64,000 nucleotides of DNA from Parabacteroides acidifaciens (GTDB lineage Bacteria; Bacteroidota; Bacteroidia; Bacteroidales; Tannerellaceae): the NCBI RefSeq assembly GCF_003363715.1, contig NZ_QREV01000002.1, forward strand, positions 124,001-188,000, given 5' to 3'. The translations under genes were made by a program, and so were the position numbers. Of this stretch, positions 25,957 through 35,018 are shown piece by piece (within the stretch, counting starts at the first letter, position 1; each line of letters begins with the position of its first letter). The notes below the pieces were generated by a model. That model was not told the DNA's origin, made no database searches, and was given only the letters and a program-made list of their open reading frames with translations.

Positions 25957-25984
25957 AAGGCTGTCTCACGAATGAAACAGCCTT
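25957..25984 (-). terminator. terminator of the AraC-type regulator gene
   Basis: AAGGCTGT and ACAGCCTT form the stem, followed on the minus strand by TTTTCCTTTATT. It separates the regulator from the operator of the giant gene. Confidence 0.85.
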
Positions 25985-26010
25985 CCTGGTTAAAACTATC
26001 TAAAACCGTG

Positions 26011-27813
26011 TTAAACCTCTAACGTCCCCGCCATCTTCCGGTACTCCGCCGGACTGATGTCGTACTGCTTTCGGAACAGGCGGTAGAAGGTATGGGCCGT
26101 GTTGAAACCGCAATCCAGGGCGACGGCCTCGACTGTCAGTTCCGGATGTTTATCCAGCATTCGGCGGGCTTCTTCCAATTGCATCTCGCGGATATACTCC
26201 ATCGGCTTTTTCCCCGTAACCGCTTTGACGGCTTCGGTGAGGGCATTCTTGTTGGTCGATAAGGCGGAGAGAAGACTCTCCCGGTTTATATCTATTTTCG
26301 TGAAGTTTTGGTCGCGAAGCAGATATTCGTGCAAGCGTGCGACCAGTTCCCGTTGCTGCTGGTTGCCGGGAAGCAGAGGAACCGTTTTATCATTTATTTC
26401 TTCTGTTTCTACCAAGGTAGGAGGCTGTGATAATGACAACGCTTCGTAATGGCGCCTCATCTGTTCCAGTTCCTCCGCCAGGCGGTCCTGCGCTTTGATC
26501 TGCCTGTACAGCCCCCGGTTCTTTTTGGTGATCATCCGGTTGTAATAAACGGTGCCTCCCAGAAGAAGGAATAGCAGGATACAGCCGCCGAGGGCAAAGA
26601 GGAAGTAGTTGCGGTTCCGCTTCTTCTCGGCCTTAAACTTGTCCACTTCATATTGTGTACGGAGTTCGTCTACTTGGGCGGCAATCTTTGTTTTTTGGAT
26701 GGAGTCGTTGTGAAAGTACAACTCCCGCCATGCTTCCGACGATATGTCGTGCAGGCCGCCGGTCCAGGCCAGTTCGGCTCTTTCCCGCAGGTAGCCTTCG
26801 AGGGTGACGGCGCTGTTTTCGACGTAAACCCGGGTGGAGTCCAGGGCTTTTATAGCGTTGGGGTAATCTTTCTGTAGTTGGTATAGTTGGCTCCATGCCG
26901 AATAGGTGAGGTATTTCGACAGGACCGCATCTCCCAGCTGGGGGCTCATCTGTTCGCATTTGCGGATGTATTCCTCCGCCTTTCCGTAATCTCCCATGTG
27001 CATGTGTACATAGGCGGCGTTTATGTTATAGTTGAACCATGCGCCGACATTATCCTTGAAGTTTGCTTCGAGGACTTCGCGCCATTCGTTCAGCCATTTT
27101 TCAGCCTCTTCCGTATGTCCTCCGATGGCGAGTATCAGGCTTAATGTGCGGTAGCCTTCCAGTATCTGGACGGATGTCTTTTCTTTCTTGAGCCTTTGTA
27201 CCGATTCCCGCAGGAAATCGATGCATTCTTCCGTCCGTTCCTGGTAATAGTAAATTGTCCCGATGATATGCGCCATTGCGCCTATGCCGTAGTTCAGATC
27301 TTTCTTTTTGAAGAACTCGTATTGCTCTTGCGCCACATTCAGCGCTTCGTCCATTTTTCCGACTAACAACAGGTTCTGCAAGTAGGTCACGTTGACCGAT
27401 GCATATTTATCCCATAATTCATGTTCGCGCCAGAACGCAAGGTCTTCATCCCATGTCGGGGTCTTCGTGTCCTTCAAGCGATTCGCATTCGTATAGGCTG
27501 CCATACGAACCATCCGGGCGTTGCTCTCCTGTTCGATGTCTTTCTGGGAATGTGCATACTCTACCCATTCATTGAAATTGGTCATGCGTGTGTCGAAGTC
27601 GTCCAGTTGGATGTAGGCGCTGTCTAATTGCTGGTAAATACGGTAACGTTCTTTCCCTTGTTGCGAATGCAGAAGGTTCTTCAACGAGTCCGCTTGCAGG
27701 TTGGCATCTTGTGCTGTCATGCATGTATTGGCAAACAAAAACATGCAGAGGAGGCACAACAGTTGATGTTTTACTTGTTTGATGCGATTTGTAGTAATCT
27801 GATGATCTGGCAT
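26011..27813 (-). CDS. membrane-tethered TPR sensor with C-terminal AraC-type DNA-binding domain
   Basis: A 600-residue protein with a cleavable or anchoring signal (QLLCLLCMFLFANTCMTAQ). A helical TPR array spans about 40-380 (GDYGKAEEYIRKCEQ type units). One transmembrane helix lies near 405-428 (YFLFALGGCILLFLLLGGTVYY), then a coiled coil. The AraC HTH pair is near 507-597 (MEYIREMQLEEARRML.., VALDCGFNTAHTFYRLFRKQYDISPAEYRKM). Topology implies a periplasmic sensor and cytoplasmic DNA-binding domain in one chain. It starts 22 nt after the MutS-like gene, with no own promoter seen. The adjacent operator and giant gene are its probable target. Confidence 0.88.
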   Translation of the reverse strand: MPDHQITTNRIKQVKHQLLCLLCMFLFANTCMTAQDANLQADSLKNLLHSQQGKERYRIYQQLDSAYIQLDDFDTRMTNFNEWVEYAHSQKDIEQESNARMVRMAAYTNANRLKDTKTPTWDEDLAFWREHELWDKYASVNVTYLQNLLLVGKMDEALNVAQEQYEFFKKKDLNYGIGAMAHIIGTIYYYQERTEECIDFLRESVQRLKKEKTSVQILEGYRTLSLILAIGGHTEEAEKWLNEWREVLEANFKDNVGAWFNYNINAAYVHMHMGDYGKAEEYIRKCEQMSPQLGDAVLSKYLTYSAWSQLYQLQKDYPNAIKALDSTRVYVENSAVTLEGYLRERAELAWTGGLHDISSEAWRELYFHNDSIQKTKIAAQVDELRTQYEVDKFKAEKKRNRNYFLFALGGCILLFLLLGGTVYYNRMITKKNRGLYRQIKAQDRLAEELEQMRRHYEALSLSQPPTLVETEEINDKTVPLLPGNQQQRELVARLHEYLLRDQNFTKIDINRESLLSALSTNKNALTEAVKAVTGKKPMEYIREMQLEEARRMLDKHPELTVEAVALDCGFNTAHTFYRLFRKQYDISPAEYRKMAGTLEV

Positions 27814-27835
27814 AATTGTCGTTATTTTGTTTTTG

Positions 27836-29629
27836 TTAGACTGTGATTCCCATCTTCTTCATCAGAAAACAAGCATTCATATTTTGTGCGATACCTTCGC
27901 GGAGCTGATAGGAGAAGGTCAGTTCTTCATTTGTGATGTCAGCCTCGAAACGATAATTTTTGATCTGGTTTGGAAATTCTTTTTCCAGTTCCCCTAAAGC
28001 CAGGTCATGCGTGGCGATGATGCCGCAAGCCTGGTTTGCGACCAACTGTTTCATCAAGGCTAACGAGCCTTTCTGCTTGTCGATCGAATTGGTTCCTTTC
28101 AGGATTTCATCCAGGATGATGAAAAGCTTTTCGCCCTGTTGCAGGCGGTCGATTATCATCTTCAACCGTTTCAGTTCGGCAAAGAAATAAGATTCGTTGC
28201 TTACGAGCGAGTCCGAGGTGCGCAGGCTGGTTACCATCTGGGCCGGATATACGGTAAGCGAACCGGCACAGACCGGAGCGCCAATGCAGCTCAGCAGGTA
28301 GTTGACTCCGACCGTGCGCAGGTATGTACTTTTTCCCGCCATATTCGCCCCTGTGATGATCAGGAACCAGGGACTTTTCTCGATGTCGATGTCATTCTTT
28401 ACGCAGACATCCCGGCGCAGGAGCGGATGTCCGAGCGCTTTCCCTTCCATCTTGAAGTATGTGTCGGCTATTTCCGGATAGATATATCCCGGGTGATTGA
28501 AGGCAAAACCGCCTAACGAGCAGTAAGCGTCGAACAGCCCTAACGCCTCGAACCAGCGTTCCGTGTCGTGCCCGTGTGCCAGTTTCCACTTTTCTAATTT
28601 CATAGCCATACGGGTATCACGCAGGGTGAGGATATTCAGAATGACGCCGATCGCACTGAAACGTTGGTTGAGTGCGCCGATATGTTTGGAAAGTTTTTTG
28701 ATGACTGATGAGGCTGTCTGTCCGTCATTGACAAACTGTTTGTAGATATCTGTCAATTCGGAAGACCGGAAGTTTTCTTTTTCGATGCTCTTGATCAGGT
28801 CGGAATAGGTATGGAGGATTTGCTCGGTCTTGTCCAACGAATTATGTAGCTTTGTGATCTGTACGGCATTCAGATAAGAGATGACAAACGAGGCTCCGAA
28901 AAGTATTCCGGCGGCAGAGGCGGGGAGCAGGTTTAACACACAGCCGGCAATCACGACTACCCAGATCGCCGGGATCAGCCAGACCAATACCTTCCAAAGG
29001 ATACTGTTGATAAAACTTGGGGCCTCGTTGCTGAGTAGGGAAACCAACCGTTGGTCGTTTTTGTTTCCCGGTTGCAGGATGCCTGTCACATAGAAATGTT
29101 GGCGCAGCTGCGTGTATGCCTCTAACTCGCGTATGGCGTCCTGTCGTTTTAAGATCATCGCTTTGTCGGTCAGCGGGTGGATAAACCAGTCGGCCAGCTT
29201 CTCTTTTCCGATATAAGTCACCGTGCGGTTAATGGACTGAAAGAGGGAATGGTCTCCGAACAAATCCAGGTCGAGGCTGAACGAATGCTCGGCCGAACTT
29301 TTTTCCGGTGCCCCGTCGAAAGCGCTGAAATCGTAGTCCAACCCGTTCAGCTCGTTCCGGCAAAGCTGTGCCAGCGCTTCCGCATAACATTTCCGGGCAA
29401 ACAACCGGGTGTGCCATACCATCAAAGCAATGAAGGGGATCATGAACACCACCACGATACCTGCCAGCACCTTCCAGTCTTCCGACTTGAAAAGCCAGAT
29501 CATCGCGATCAGTCCGGCTACCAACAACAGCCGGATGCTTCCGAGCAAGTGTATTTTTCTTTTCAGGTTTTCAGCTCTGCGCGTATAAGCCGTGACAGTC
29601 TCTTTATAATAGTTGTATATCTTTTCCAT
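27836..29629 (-). CDS. membrane MutS-like ATPase (MutS domain V)
   Basis: A 597-residue protein. Two membrane helix pairs are present (about 30-75 and 210-255). The MutS ATPase domain is at the C-terminus: Walker A GANMAGKSTYLRTVGVNYLL, then SLRTSDSLVSNESYFFAELKRL, Walker B LFIILDEILKGTNSIDKQKG and the ATHD switch. The mismatch-recognition and connector domains are absent, so this is not mismatch-repair MutS but one of the widespread membrane-bound relatives of unknown role. A TATCTTTG box sits so close (29635-29642) that the transcript may be leaderless. The AraC-type regulator follows on the same strand. Confidence 0.85.
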   Translation of the reverse strand: MEKIYNYYKETVTAYTRRAENLKRKIHLLGSIRLLLVAGLIAMIWLFKSEDWKVLAGIVVVFMIPFIALMVWHTRLFARKCYAEALAQLCRNELNGLDYDFSAFDGAPEKSSAEHSFSLDLDLFGDHSLFQSINRTVTYIGKEKLADWFIHPLTDKAMILKRQDAIRELEAYTQLRQHFYVTGILQPGNKNDQRLVSLLSNEAPSFINSILWKVLVWLIPAIWVVVIAGCVLNLLPASAAGILFGASFVISYLNAVQITKLHNSLDKTEQILHTYSDLIKSIEKENFRSSELTDIYKQFVNDGQTASSVIKKLSKHIGALNQRFSAIGVILNILTLRDTRMAMKLEKWKLAHGHDTERWFEALGLFDAYCSLGGFAFNHPGYIYPEIADTYFKMEGKALGHPLLRRDVCVKNDIDIEKSPWFLIITGANMAGKSTYLRTVGVNYLLSCIGAPVCAGSLTVYPAQMVTSLRTSDSLVSNESYFFAELKRLKMIIDRLQQGEKLFIILDEILKGTNSIDKQKGSLALMKQLVANQACGIIATHDLALGELEKEFPNQIKNYRFEADITNEELTFSYQLREGIAQNMNACFLMKKMGITV

Positions 29630-29634
29630 AGACG

Positions 29635-29642
29635 CAAAGATA
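29635..29642 (-). promoter_or_regulatory. -7 box of the MutS-like gene
   Basis: TATCTTTG ends 5 nt before the ATG at 29629, placing the expected transcription start at or next to the start codon. Confidence 0.6.
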
Positions 29643-29668
29643 GAAAAAATGAACTAACCGTTCTGCAA

Positions 29669-29700
29669 TTGGTTCTATTTAAAAGATTCGCCTATATTTG
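29669..29700 (+). promoter_or_regulatory. promoter of the phospholipase A gene
   Basis: TTG (29669-29671), 21-nt spacer, TATATTTG (29693-29700), divergent from the MutS-like promoter. Confidence 0.65.
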
Positions 29701-29737
29701 CGTATATCTTTATTGATAAGTAAACTTGATGCATTTT

Positions 29738-30589
29738 ATGAAAAAAATCGTTATGCTCCTGCTTCTGTCCGTGATGGTATGCCGGGTGTCGGCACAGGAG
29801 AAAAAAGGAGAGACCATCGGAGAAAAGATCGTGGCGAATGCATATAATGCAGATAGTGTCCGCGCCGTTTTAGACAAAATGCCGTACTTCACTTTGTTCA
29901 AAGACAACTATTTTGTCGGAGGTACAACGATCGGCCACAAACCGACTGCTGCCAATTCGGATGTGAAATTCCAGCTGAGCATCGCCCAGCGGTTGACAAA
30001 AAGTAAGCTGCCGTTCGATACGTATCTGTTTATCCAATATACCCAGAAAGCCTTTTGGAACGTCTTTCAGGAATCGTTGCCGATGAAAGACCTGAATTTT
30101 AATCCCGGTATCGGCTTAGGGCATCTGATTGTCTCCCATAATAAATATATAGGAAAAGGATACCTGATGCTTGAACACGAGTCGAACGGGAAAGACAGCA
30201 CCGCTTCCCGCAGCTGGAATAAAGTGACCTTTGCCGTTGCCATAACGCTTTCCCGAAACTGGGAGGCGCAGTTCAAGACTTGGATACCGATCGTAGACGG
30301 CAAATACAACAAAGACTTGCTGAAGTATAACGGAATCTTTCAGGTGGCAGCCAATTACCGGACCAATAACCGCCGTTTCAATTGTGGCGTGATCCTGACC
30401 AAACGTAAGACCTGGACGAGTTTCAATTCCCAGGTAGAGCTGAGTTATAAATTCAACAATAACGAGAACCAATATTTCTTCCTGCAATATTATAACGGGT
30501 TCGGGGAAAACCTGCTGGAATATAATAAGTTCAAGAGTATGTTGAGAATCGGCTTTGTAATCAAGCCGACTGACTTCAGTCTTTATTAA
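29738..30589 (+). CDS. outer-membrane phospholipase A (OMPLA family)
   Basis: A 283-residue protein. Start 29738 gives signal peptide MKKIVMLLLLSVMVCRVSAQ; an ATG at 29729 is also possible. The OMPLA catalytic motif is intact: His147 and Ser149 in EHESNG and Asn161 in SWNKVTF. The spacing is identical to His142-Ser144-Asn156 of E. coli PldA. Later strands (NENQYFFLQYYNGFGENLLEYN) and the aromatic end fit the 12-stranded barrel. It hydrolyses phospholipids misplaced in the outer leaflet and is calcium-dependent as a dimer in the known family. It is monocistronic. Confidence 0.9.
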   Translation: MKKIVMLLLLSVMVCRVSAQEKKGETIGEKIVANAYNADSVRAVLDKMPYFTLFKDNYFVGGTTIGHKPTAANSDVKFQLSIAQRLTKSKLPFDTYLFIQYTQKAFWNVFQESLPMKDLNFNPGIGLGHLIVSHNKYIGKGYLMLEHESNGKDSTASRSWNKVTFAVAITLSRNWEAQFKTWIPIVDGKYNKDLLKYNGIFQVAANYRTNNRRFNCGVILTKRKTWTSFNSQVELSYKFNNNENQYFFLQYYNGFGENLLEYNKFKSMLRIGFVIKPTDFSLY

Positions 30590-30662
30590 GGAGATGATAA
30601 ACAACCTTGCTCCCATATTGTTATTTATATAGGTGTAAGGTATAATAAATCGAAATAACAAA

Positions 30663-31673
30663 ATGAGCTTAAAAGAACAGTATTGGAGAGTCTCCCTGAT
30701 TGCAATTATTATTGTATTGGGTGTTATTCTCTTTGTCGAGTTTATTCCTTTTCTGGGTGGAATATTAGGGGCTTCCACCATTTATATACTGGTGAGGAGA
30801 CAAATGTTATATCTGACGGAAAAGAAGCACTGGAACCGGAGTTTCGTCGCTTTCCTTCTCTTATTGGAGGCAGTTCTTTGTTTCCTGATTCCTTTATCAC
30901 TGGCCGTCTGGCTGTTTGTGAGCAAACTGCAAAACTTTAACCTGGACCCGACCCAACTGGTCAAGTCGATCGAACATGTCGCAAGCCTGATCGAACAGCG
31001 TACCGGGTATGATGTGCTCGACACCTCTAACCTGATGTCGGCCGTTTCCATCTTGCCGAAGATCGGACAAACGGTGATGGGAAGTATCAGTGGGTTTGCC
31101 ATCAATGTGGCGGTCCTGGTGCTTATTCTCTATTTTATGTTGATCGGCGGGGCCAAGATGGAGAAATATGTGTATAGTATCCTGCCTTTCAGCGACGAAA
31201 ACAAGAAGAATGTCTTGAGCGAAATCAATATGATTGTAACGTCCAATGCGATCGGTATCCCGTTGTTGGCCATAATCCAGGGCGTGATCGCTTTGATCGG
31301 CTATTGGATATTTAATGTGCCGAGCCCTTTCCTATTCGGCTTTCTGACTTGCTTTGCTACGATCATTCCGGTTGTCGGGACGGCGTTGGTCTGGTTTCCG
31401 CTTGCTCTTTATATGGCGTTGACGGGCGATTGGGTGAATGCGCTTGGGCTGACGGCTTATGCGCTGATCGTCGTTACGAATGTGGATAATCTGATCCGTT
31501 TTGTCTTGCAGAAAAAGATGGCGGATACACATCCGTTGATTACTATATTCGGGGTGATAATTGGCTTGTCTCTCTTCGGGTTTATGGGGATTATCTTCGG
31601 TCCGCTTCTGATCTCTATCTTTATTCTTTGTTTCAATATATTCAAGGAAAAGTATCTGGAAAATGCCGGATAA
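30663..31673 (+). CDS. AI-2E family membrane permease
   Basis: A 336-residue polytopic membrane protein with about eight hydrophobic segments and the family's central and C-terminal motifs (IIPVVGTALVWFPLALYMALTGDW, FGVIIGLSLFGFMGIIFGPLL). Members of this family (YhhQ/TqsA/PerM type) have been linked to autoinducer export, sodium/proton exchange and other transport, so no substrate is assigned. The stop overlaps the promoter of map, which follows in the same direction. Confidence 0.85.
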   Translation: MSLKEQYWRVSLIAIIIVLGVILFVEFIPFLGGILGASTIYILVRRQMLYLTEKKHWNRSFVAFLLLLEAVLCFLIPLSLAVWLFVSKLQNFNLDPTQLVKSIEHVASLIEQRTGYDVLDTSNLMSAVSILPKIGQTVMGSISGFAINVAVLVLILYFMLIGGAKMEKYVYSILPFSDENKKNVLSEINMIVTSNAIGIPLLAIIQGVIALIGYWIFNVPSPFLFGFLTCFATIIPVVGTALVWFPLALYMALTGDWVNALGLTAYALIVVTNVDNLIRFVLQKKMADTHPLITIFGVIIGLSLFGFMGIIFGPLLISIFILCFNIFKEKYLENAG

Positions 31674-31677
31674 CCGT

Positions 31678-31685
31678 TACCTTTG
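31678..31685 (+). promoter_or_regulatory. -7 box of map
   Basis: TACCTTTG, 21 nt before the map ATG, placed just after the permease stop. Confidence 0.55.
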
Positions 31686-31706
31686 TGTGTATAAAAGAAT
31701 AAAGCT

Positions 31707-32567
31707 ATGTATAGCAGAAGAGTTAAAAACAATTGGCATATCATTAAAGGGCAGCCTCTTACCGAGTTAGACAAAAAAGTACTTTACTTTCAGAATAAAG
31801 GCCATCTGGTTCCCTCCCGTAAGTTAATCAAGACAGCAGAGCAGATAGAAGGAATCCGCCGGAGCAGCGTAGTGAATACCGGTGTTCTCGACCTGGTGGC
31901 AAAAGAGATTAAAGCCGGGATGTCTACGGCCGAGATCGACAAGTTGGTATATGATTATACCGTTTCCCATGGGGCTATTCCTGCGCCTCTCAACTTTGAA
32001 GGATTTCCGAAAAGTGTTTGTACTTCAGTCAATGAGGTGGTTTGCCATGGGATTCCCAGTGAAGATGAAATATTGGAGGAGGGAGATATAATTAATGTGG
32101 ATGTCTCTACAATCCTGGACGGATATTATTCGGATGCTTCCCGTATGTTTGTCATCGGTAAAACTACACCTGAAAAAGAAAAGTTGGTGCGGGTCGCAAA
32201 AGAATGCCTTGAAGTGGGGATGCAGGCGGCGAAACCTTTCGGTTTTGTCGGTGATATAGGAAACGCAGTTCAGCGTCATGCCGAGAAGAACGGTTTCTCT
32301 GTCGTTCGCGATTTGTGCGGGCATGGTGTCGGACTCGAGTTTCACGAAGAACCGGAAGTCTGCCATTTCGGCCGGAAAGGAACCGGAATGTTATTGGTTC
32401 CCGGCATGGTGTTTACCATCGAACCGATGATCAATATGGGCACGTGGCAGGTCTTTATCGACGAAGAAGACGGCTGGACAGTCGTGACGGAAGACGAATT
32501 GCCTTCCGCGCAGTGGGAGCACACGTTTCTGATGACGGAAACGGGGCTGGAAATATTATCGGATTAG
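31707..32567 (+). CDS. map: type I methionine aminopeptidase
   Basis: A 286-residue enzyme with a basic N-terminal extension of about 45 residues before the catalytic domain (IKTAEQIEGIRRSSVVNTGVLD). Metal ligands are in NVDVSTILDGYYSDASRMF, the HGVGLEFHEEPEV His motif, TIEPM and the C-terminal WEHTFLMT. It removes the initiator methionine from nascent proteins. The extension resembles the ribosome-binding or SH3-like N-terminal extensions of some Map isoforms. Its stop abuts the stop of the convergent BamE-like gene with no gap. Confidence 0.93.
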   Translation: MYSRRVKNNWHIIKGQPLTELDKKVLYFQNKGHLVPSRKLIKTAEQIEGIRRSSVVNTGVLDLVAKEIKAGMSTAEIDKLVYDYTVSHGAIPAPLNFEGFPKSVCTSVNEVVCHGIPSEDEILEEGDIINVDVSTILDGYYSDASRMFVIGKTTPEKEKLVRVAKECLEVGMQAAKPFGFVGDIGNAVQRHAEKNGFSVVRDLCGHGVGLEFHEEPEVCHFGRKGTGMLLVPGMVFTIEPMINMGTWQVFIDEEDGWTVVTEDELPSAQWEHTFLMTETGLEILSD

Positions 32568-32897
32568 TCAATTACTCGTCGAGGTGTTCTCGCTGTGTCT
32601 GTGAGCTGGCGGAAGGATATAGTCCCATTCTGCCACCTTGCCGTTTGACAGGCGGAGACGATAGATGCCGTTTTGCAAATCTACATATCCGATTACTTCT
32701 TGATAACCGTCTGCCGTTTGCTTGGCTTCCATCACTTTGTATGTGTCTCCCATTATAGAGATAACTTCTTTTTTGGTCATGCCGATTCTGACTTTTTGCA
32801 TATTATCATCGGCTTTCCATTCATTTTTCATCCTGGTGGTATAACAAGATGTGAATATGCATATAGGAATAAAGAGAAGTAGTAGTTTCTTGATCAT
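32568..32897 (-). CDS. BamE/SmpA-like small lipoprotein
   Basis: A 109-residue protein with lipobox IFTSC (Cys18). The short domain contains VRIGMTKKEVISIMGDTYKVMEA and an end strand LSNGKVAEWDYIL, the pattern of the SmpA/OmlA (BamE) fold. BamE belongs to the outer-membrane barrel assembly machine, but many small lipoproteins of this fold do other things. It has promoter TATATTTG (32934-32941) and is tail-to-tail with map with zero spacing. Confidence 0.7.
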   Translation of the reverse strand: MIKKLLLLFIPICIFTSCYTTRMKNEWKADDNMQKVRIGMTKKEVISIMGDTYKVMEAKQTADGYQEVIGYVDLQNGIYRLRLSNGKVAEWDYILPPAHRHSENTSTSN

Positions 32898-32933
32898 GTC
32901 AGTCTATGTTTGAATTTCGTTTTTCGATATCTG

Positions 32934-32941
32934 CAAATATA
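32934..32941 (-). promoter_or_regulatory. -7 box of the BamE-like gene
   Basis: TATATTTG on the minus strand, 36 nt before the ATG. Confidence 0.5.
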
Positions 32942-32964
32942 GACAATTAGGAATGGTTTAAAAC

Positions 32965-32993
32965 AAAAAGGATGTCGTTTTTCGACATCCTTT
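32965..32993 (-). terminator. terminator of mscL
   Basis: AAAGGATGTCG and CGACATCCTTT form an 11-bp stem with a TTTTT loop, right after the mscL stop. Confidence 0.85.
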
Positions 32994-33000
32994 ATATTTG

Positions 33001-33423
33001 TTATTGATTCTTTTTCAATAAATCCCGGATTTCTGTCAACAACTGTACGTCGGCTGGTGGAGGAGCCGGAGCTGCCGGTGCTTCTTCTTTCTTCCGGTTC
33101 AGGGCATTGATTCCTTTTACCAACATAAAGATTGCAAATGCAATAATGATGAAGTCGAAAGTGACCTGCAGGAAGTTTCCGTAATTAATGGAAACAGCCG
33201 GTGATACAACCTTATCGCCTTCCATTACTGCTTGTTTCAATACGATTTTCAGATCGGTGAAATTCACGCCTCCAATTAGCAAACCGACGGCGGGCATAAT
33301 AAGATCACCTACAATCGATGATACGATCTTGCCGAAAGCGCCGCCAATAATGATACCCACAGCCATGTCGATCACATTTCCGCGCATGGCAAACTGTTTG
33401 AACTCTTGTAATATATTCCCCAT
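33001..33423 (-). CDS. mscL: large-conductance mechanosensitive channel
   Basis: A 140-residue protein, normal for MscL. The N-terminal amphipathic helix and TM1 are clear ([45 protein letters not shown]). TM2 is [24 protein letters not shown], and the cytoplasmic helix at the end ([11 protein letters not shown]) follows a Pro/Ala linker. It forms a pentameric safety valve upon hypo-osmotic shock. It is a single gene with promoter box TACTTTTG (33451-33458) and its own terminator. Confidence 0.96.
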   Translation of the reverse strand: MGNILQEFKQFAMRGNVIDMAVGIIIGGAFGKIVSSIVGDLIMPAVGLLIGGVNFTDLKIVLKQAVMEGDKVVSPAVSINYGNFLQVTFDFIIIAFAIFMLVKGINALNRKKEEAPAAPAPPPADVQLLTEIRDLLKKNQ

Positions 33424-33450
33424 AGCTTTTACCTTTTTGTATTATAACTA

Positions 33451-33458
33451 CAAAAGTA
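33451..33458 (-). promoter_or_regulatory. -7 box of mscL
   Basis: TACTTTTG on the minus strand, 28 nt before the ATG. Confidence 0.55.
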
Positions 33459-33528
33459 AACATTTAGTTATGGATTATCAAAACTATTTTTTGGTTTACT
33501 TCCACATTAGCCGTTATCAGTCAGAAAA

Positions 33529-34842
33529 TCAGATTTTCGGTAGTTCCCAAGGAGCCCGGTACTCTTTACATAAGTACTTGTCGGCTTCTGCATCGTGGAA
33601 GCTCTTGCCGTCCCAGGTCAGCTTTTTGCCGGTACGGTAGGCGATGTTCCCTAACTGCGAGAACTTAGCGATATGGGCGCCGATCTCGATACTGGCATTA
33701 CAGTTACGGTTGCGCGACTTGATGCATTCCAGATGGTTCTTGACATGCAGGTTCAATCCGCCTTCGCCGTACGATTTCTTCAACGGAACAGCTTCCATGC
33801 GGGCTTTGCCGTTTACCTTTTCGGGGATTACTTCCCAGCCGCCGCGATCTACGACCAGTGTCCCGTTCTCTCCGACAAATCCCAGGCCGTGATTACGTCC
33901 GTAAGCTCCGTCATCGATGCCGATTGCATGATCCCACATAACGGTGAAGTCGTCAAAAGTATAGATCGTCTGTAATAAGTCAGGTGTTTCGCAAGCATCG
34001 TCCGGGTAGCCGAATTTGCCGCCCGAAGCCATGATAGAGTTCGGAGCCGTTACATTCATCCCGTACAAAGCATAGTCAAGCAGGTGCACGCCCCAGTCCG
34101 TCATCAGACCGCCTGCATAATCCCAGAACCAGCGGAACGTAAAGTGGAAACGGTTGCCGTTGAAAGGACGTTTAGGTGCCGGGCCTAACCACATATCGTA
34201 GTCTACTCCGGCCGGGACAGCTTCGTCCGGCTTAACCGGGATGGAAGGACACCAGCCCTGATAAGAGAATACACGTACGGTACGGATCTTTCCCAACTGT
34301 CCGCCATGTACGAAAGCCATGGCATCTTGCCAATGCGGGTCGCTGCGTTGCCATTGGCCGACTTGTACGACGCGATTGTATTTTTCGGCGGCACGGATCA
34401 TGATGTTACATTCTTCGATGCTGTTGCCCAACGGCTTTTCGCAATAGACGTCTTTGCCCGCCTGGCAAGCTGATACCATTTGCAGGCAGTGCCAATGGTC
34501 GGGAGTACCGACGATCACGACATCGATATCTTTGTTATCAATCAGTTTGCGCCAATCTTTGTAGAGGTTTTTTACTTTTTTCCCGGTAATCTTTTCGGTC
34601 TCGGCAGCCCGCTTATTCAGTACGCTTTCGTCTATGTCCGACAGTGCGATACATTCTACTTCCGGATTGCGGAGGAATGCTTTCAAATCTTCAAATCCCA
34701 TCCCGTTACAGCCGATCAGGCCGACATGAATTTTGTCGTTCGCTCCAACATTTCCAGGGGTTGCATTAATAAAGAAAGGACTCATTGTCATTCCGGCGCC
34801 TAATAAAGTGGCTTGCCGAATGAAGTCTCTGCGTGTTGTCAT
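33529..34842 (-). CDS. Gfo/Idh/MocA family oxidoreductase with Tat-type signal
   Basis: A 437-residue protein beginning MTTRRDFIRQATLLGAGM, a twin-arginine-like signal. The Rossmann domain is VGLIGCNGMGFEDL; the family EKP motif is in CEKPLGNSIEE and the GTPDHWH substrate-site motif is present. The C-terminal domain binds the sugar. Such exported members oxidise or reduce sugars, often at C3 of glycosides, with a tightly bound NAD. It is a single gene divergent from the PCMD lipoprotein. The substrate is unknown; it is one of three paralogues in this window. Confidence 0.88.
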   Translation of the reverse strand: MTTRRDFIRQATLLGAGMTMSPFFINATPGNVGANDKIHVGLIGCNGMGFEDLKAFLRNPEVECIALSDIDESVLNKRAAETEKITGKKVKNLYKDWRKLIDNKDIDVVIVGTPDHWHCLQMVSACQAGKDVYCEKPLGNSIEECNIMIRAAEKYNRVVQVGQWQRSDPHWQDAMAFVHGGQLGKIRTVRVFSYQGWCPSIPVKPDEAVPAGVDYDMWLGPAPKRPFNGNRFHFTFRWFWDYAGGLMTDWGVHLLDYALYGMNVTAPNSIMASGGKFGYPDDACETPDLLQTIYTFDDFTVMWDHAIGIDDGAYGRNHGLGFVGENGTLVVDRGGWEVIPEKVNGKARMEAVPLKKSYGEGGLNLHVKNHLECIKSRNRNCNASIEIGAHIAKFSQLGNIAYRTGKKLTWDGKSFHDAEADKYLCKEYRAPWELPKI

Positions 34843-34880
34843 GGTCTTATGAATTAGATTATATTAATAAGTTATTGAGC

Positions 34881-34911
34881 CAAATGTATGAATAAAAGGT
34901 GAGTAGTACAA
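34881..34911 (-). promoter_or_regulatory. promoter of the first Gfo/Idh/MocA gene
   Basis: On the minus strand TTG (34909-34911), 20-nt spacer, TACATTTG (34881-34888). Confidence 0.65.
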
Positions 34912-34962
34912 TAAAAACTGTGATAAAAACATAAATGCAATGGCATTTTAGGAAAAGGAACG

Positions 34963-34970
34963 TATTTTTG
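34963..34970 (+). promoter_or_regulatory. -7 box of the PCMD lipoprotein gene
   Basis: TATTTTTG, 48 nt before the ATG, divergent from the Gfo/Idh/MocA promoter. Confidence 0.5.
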
Positions 34971-35018
34971 TGGCTGGTTTGCATTAACAGAGGCTAATAA
35001 TTTCAATAACACAAACAA

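Noticed and set aside
29726-29737. TTG start for the phospholipase gene
   Set aside because: ATG codons at 29729 and 29738 exist, and the latter starts a typical signal peptide.
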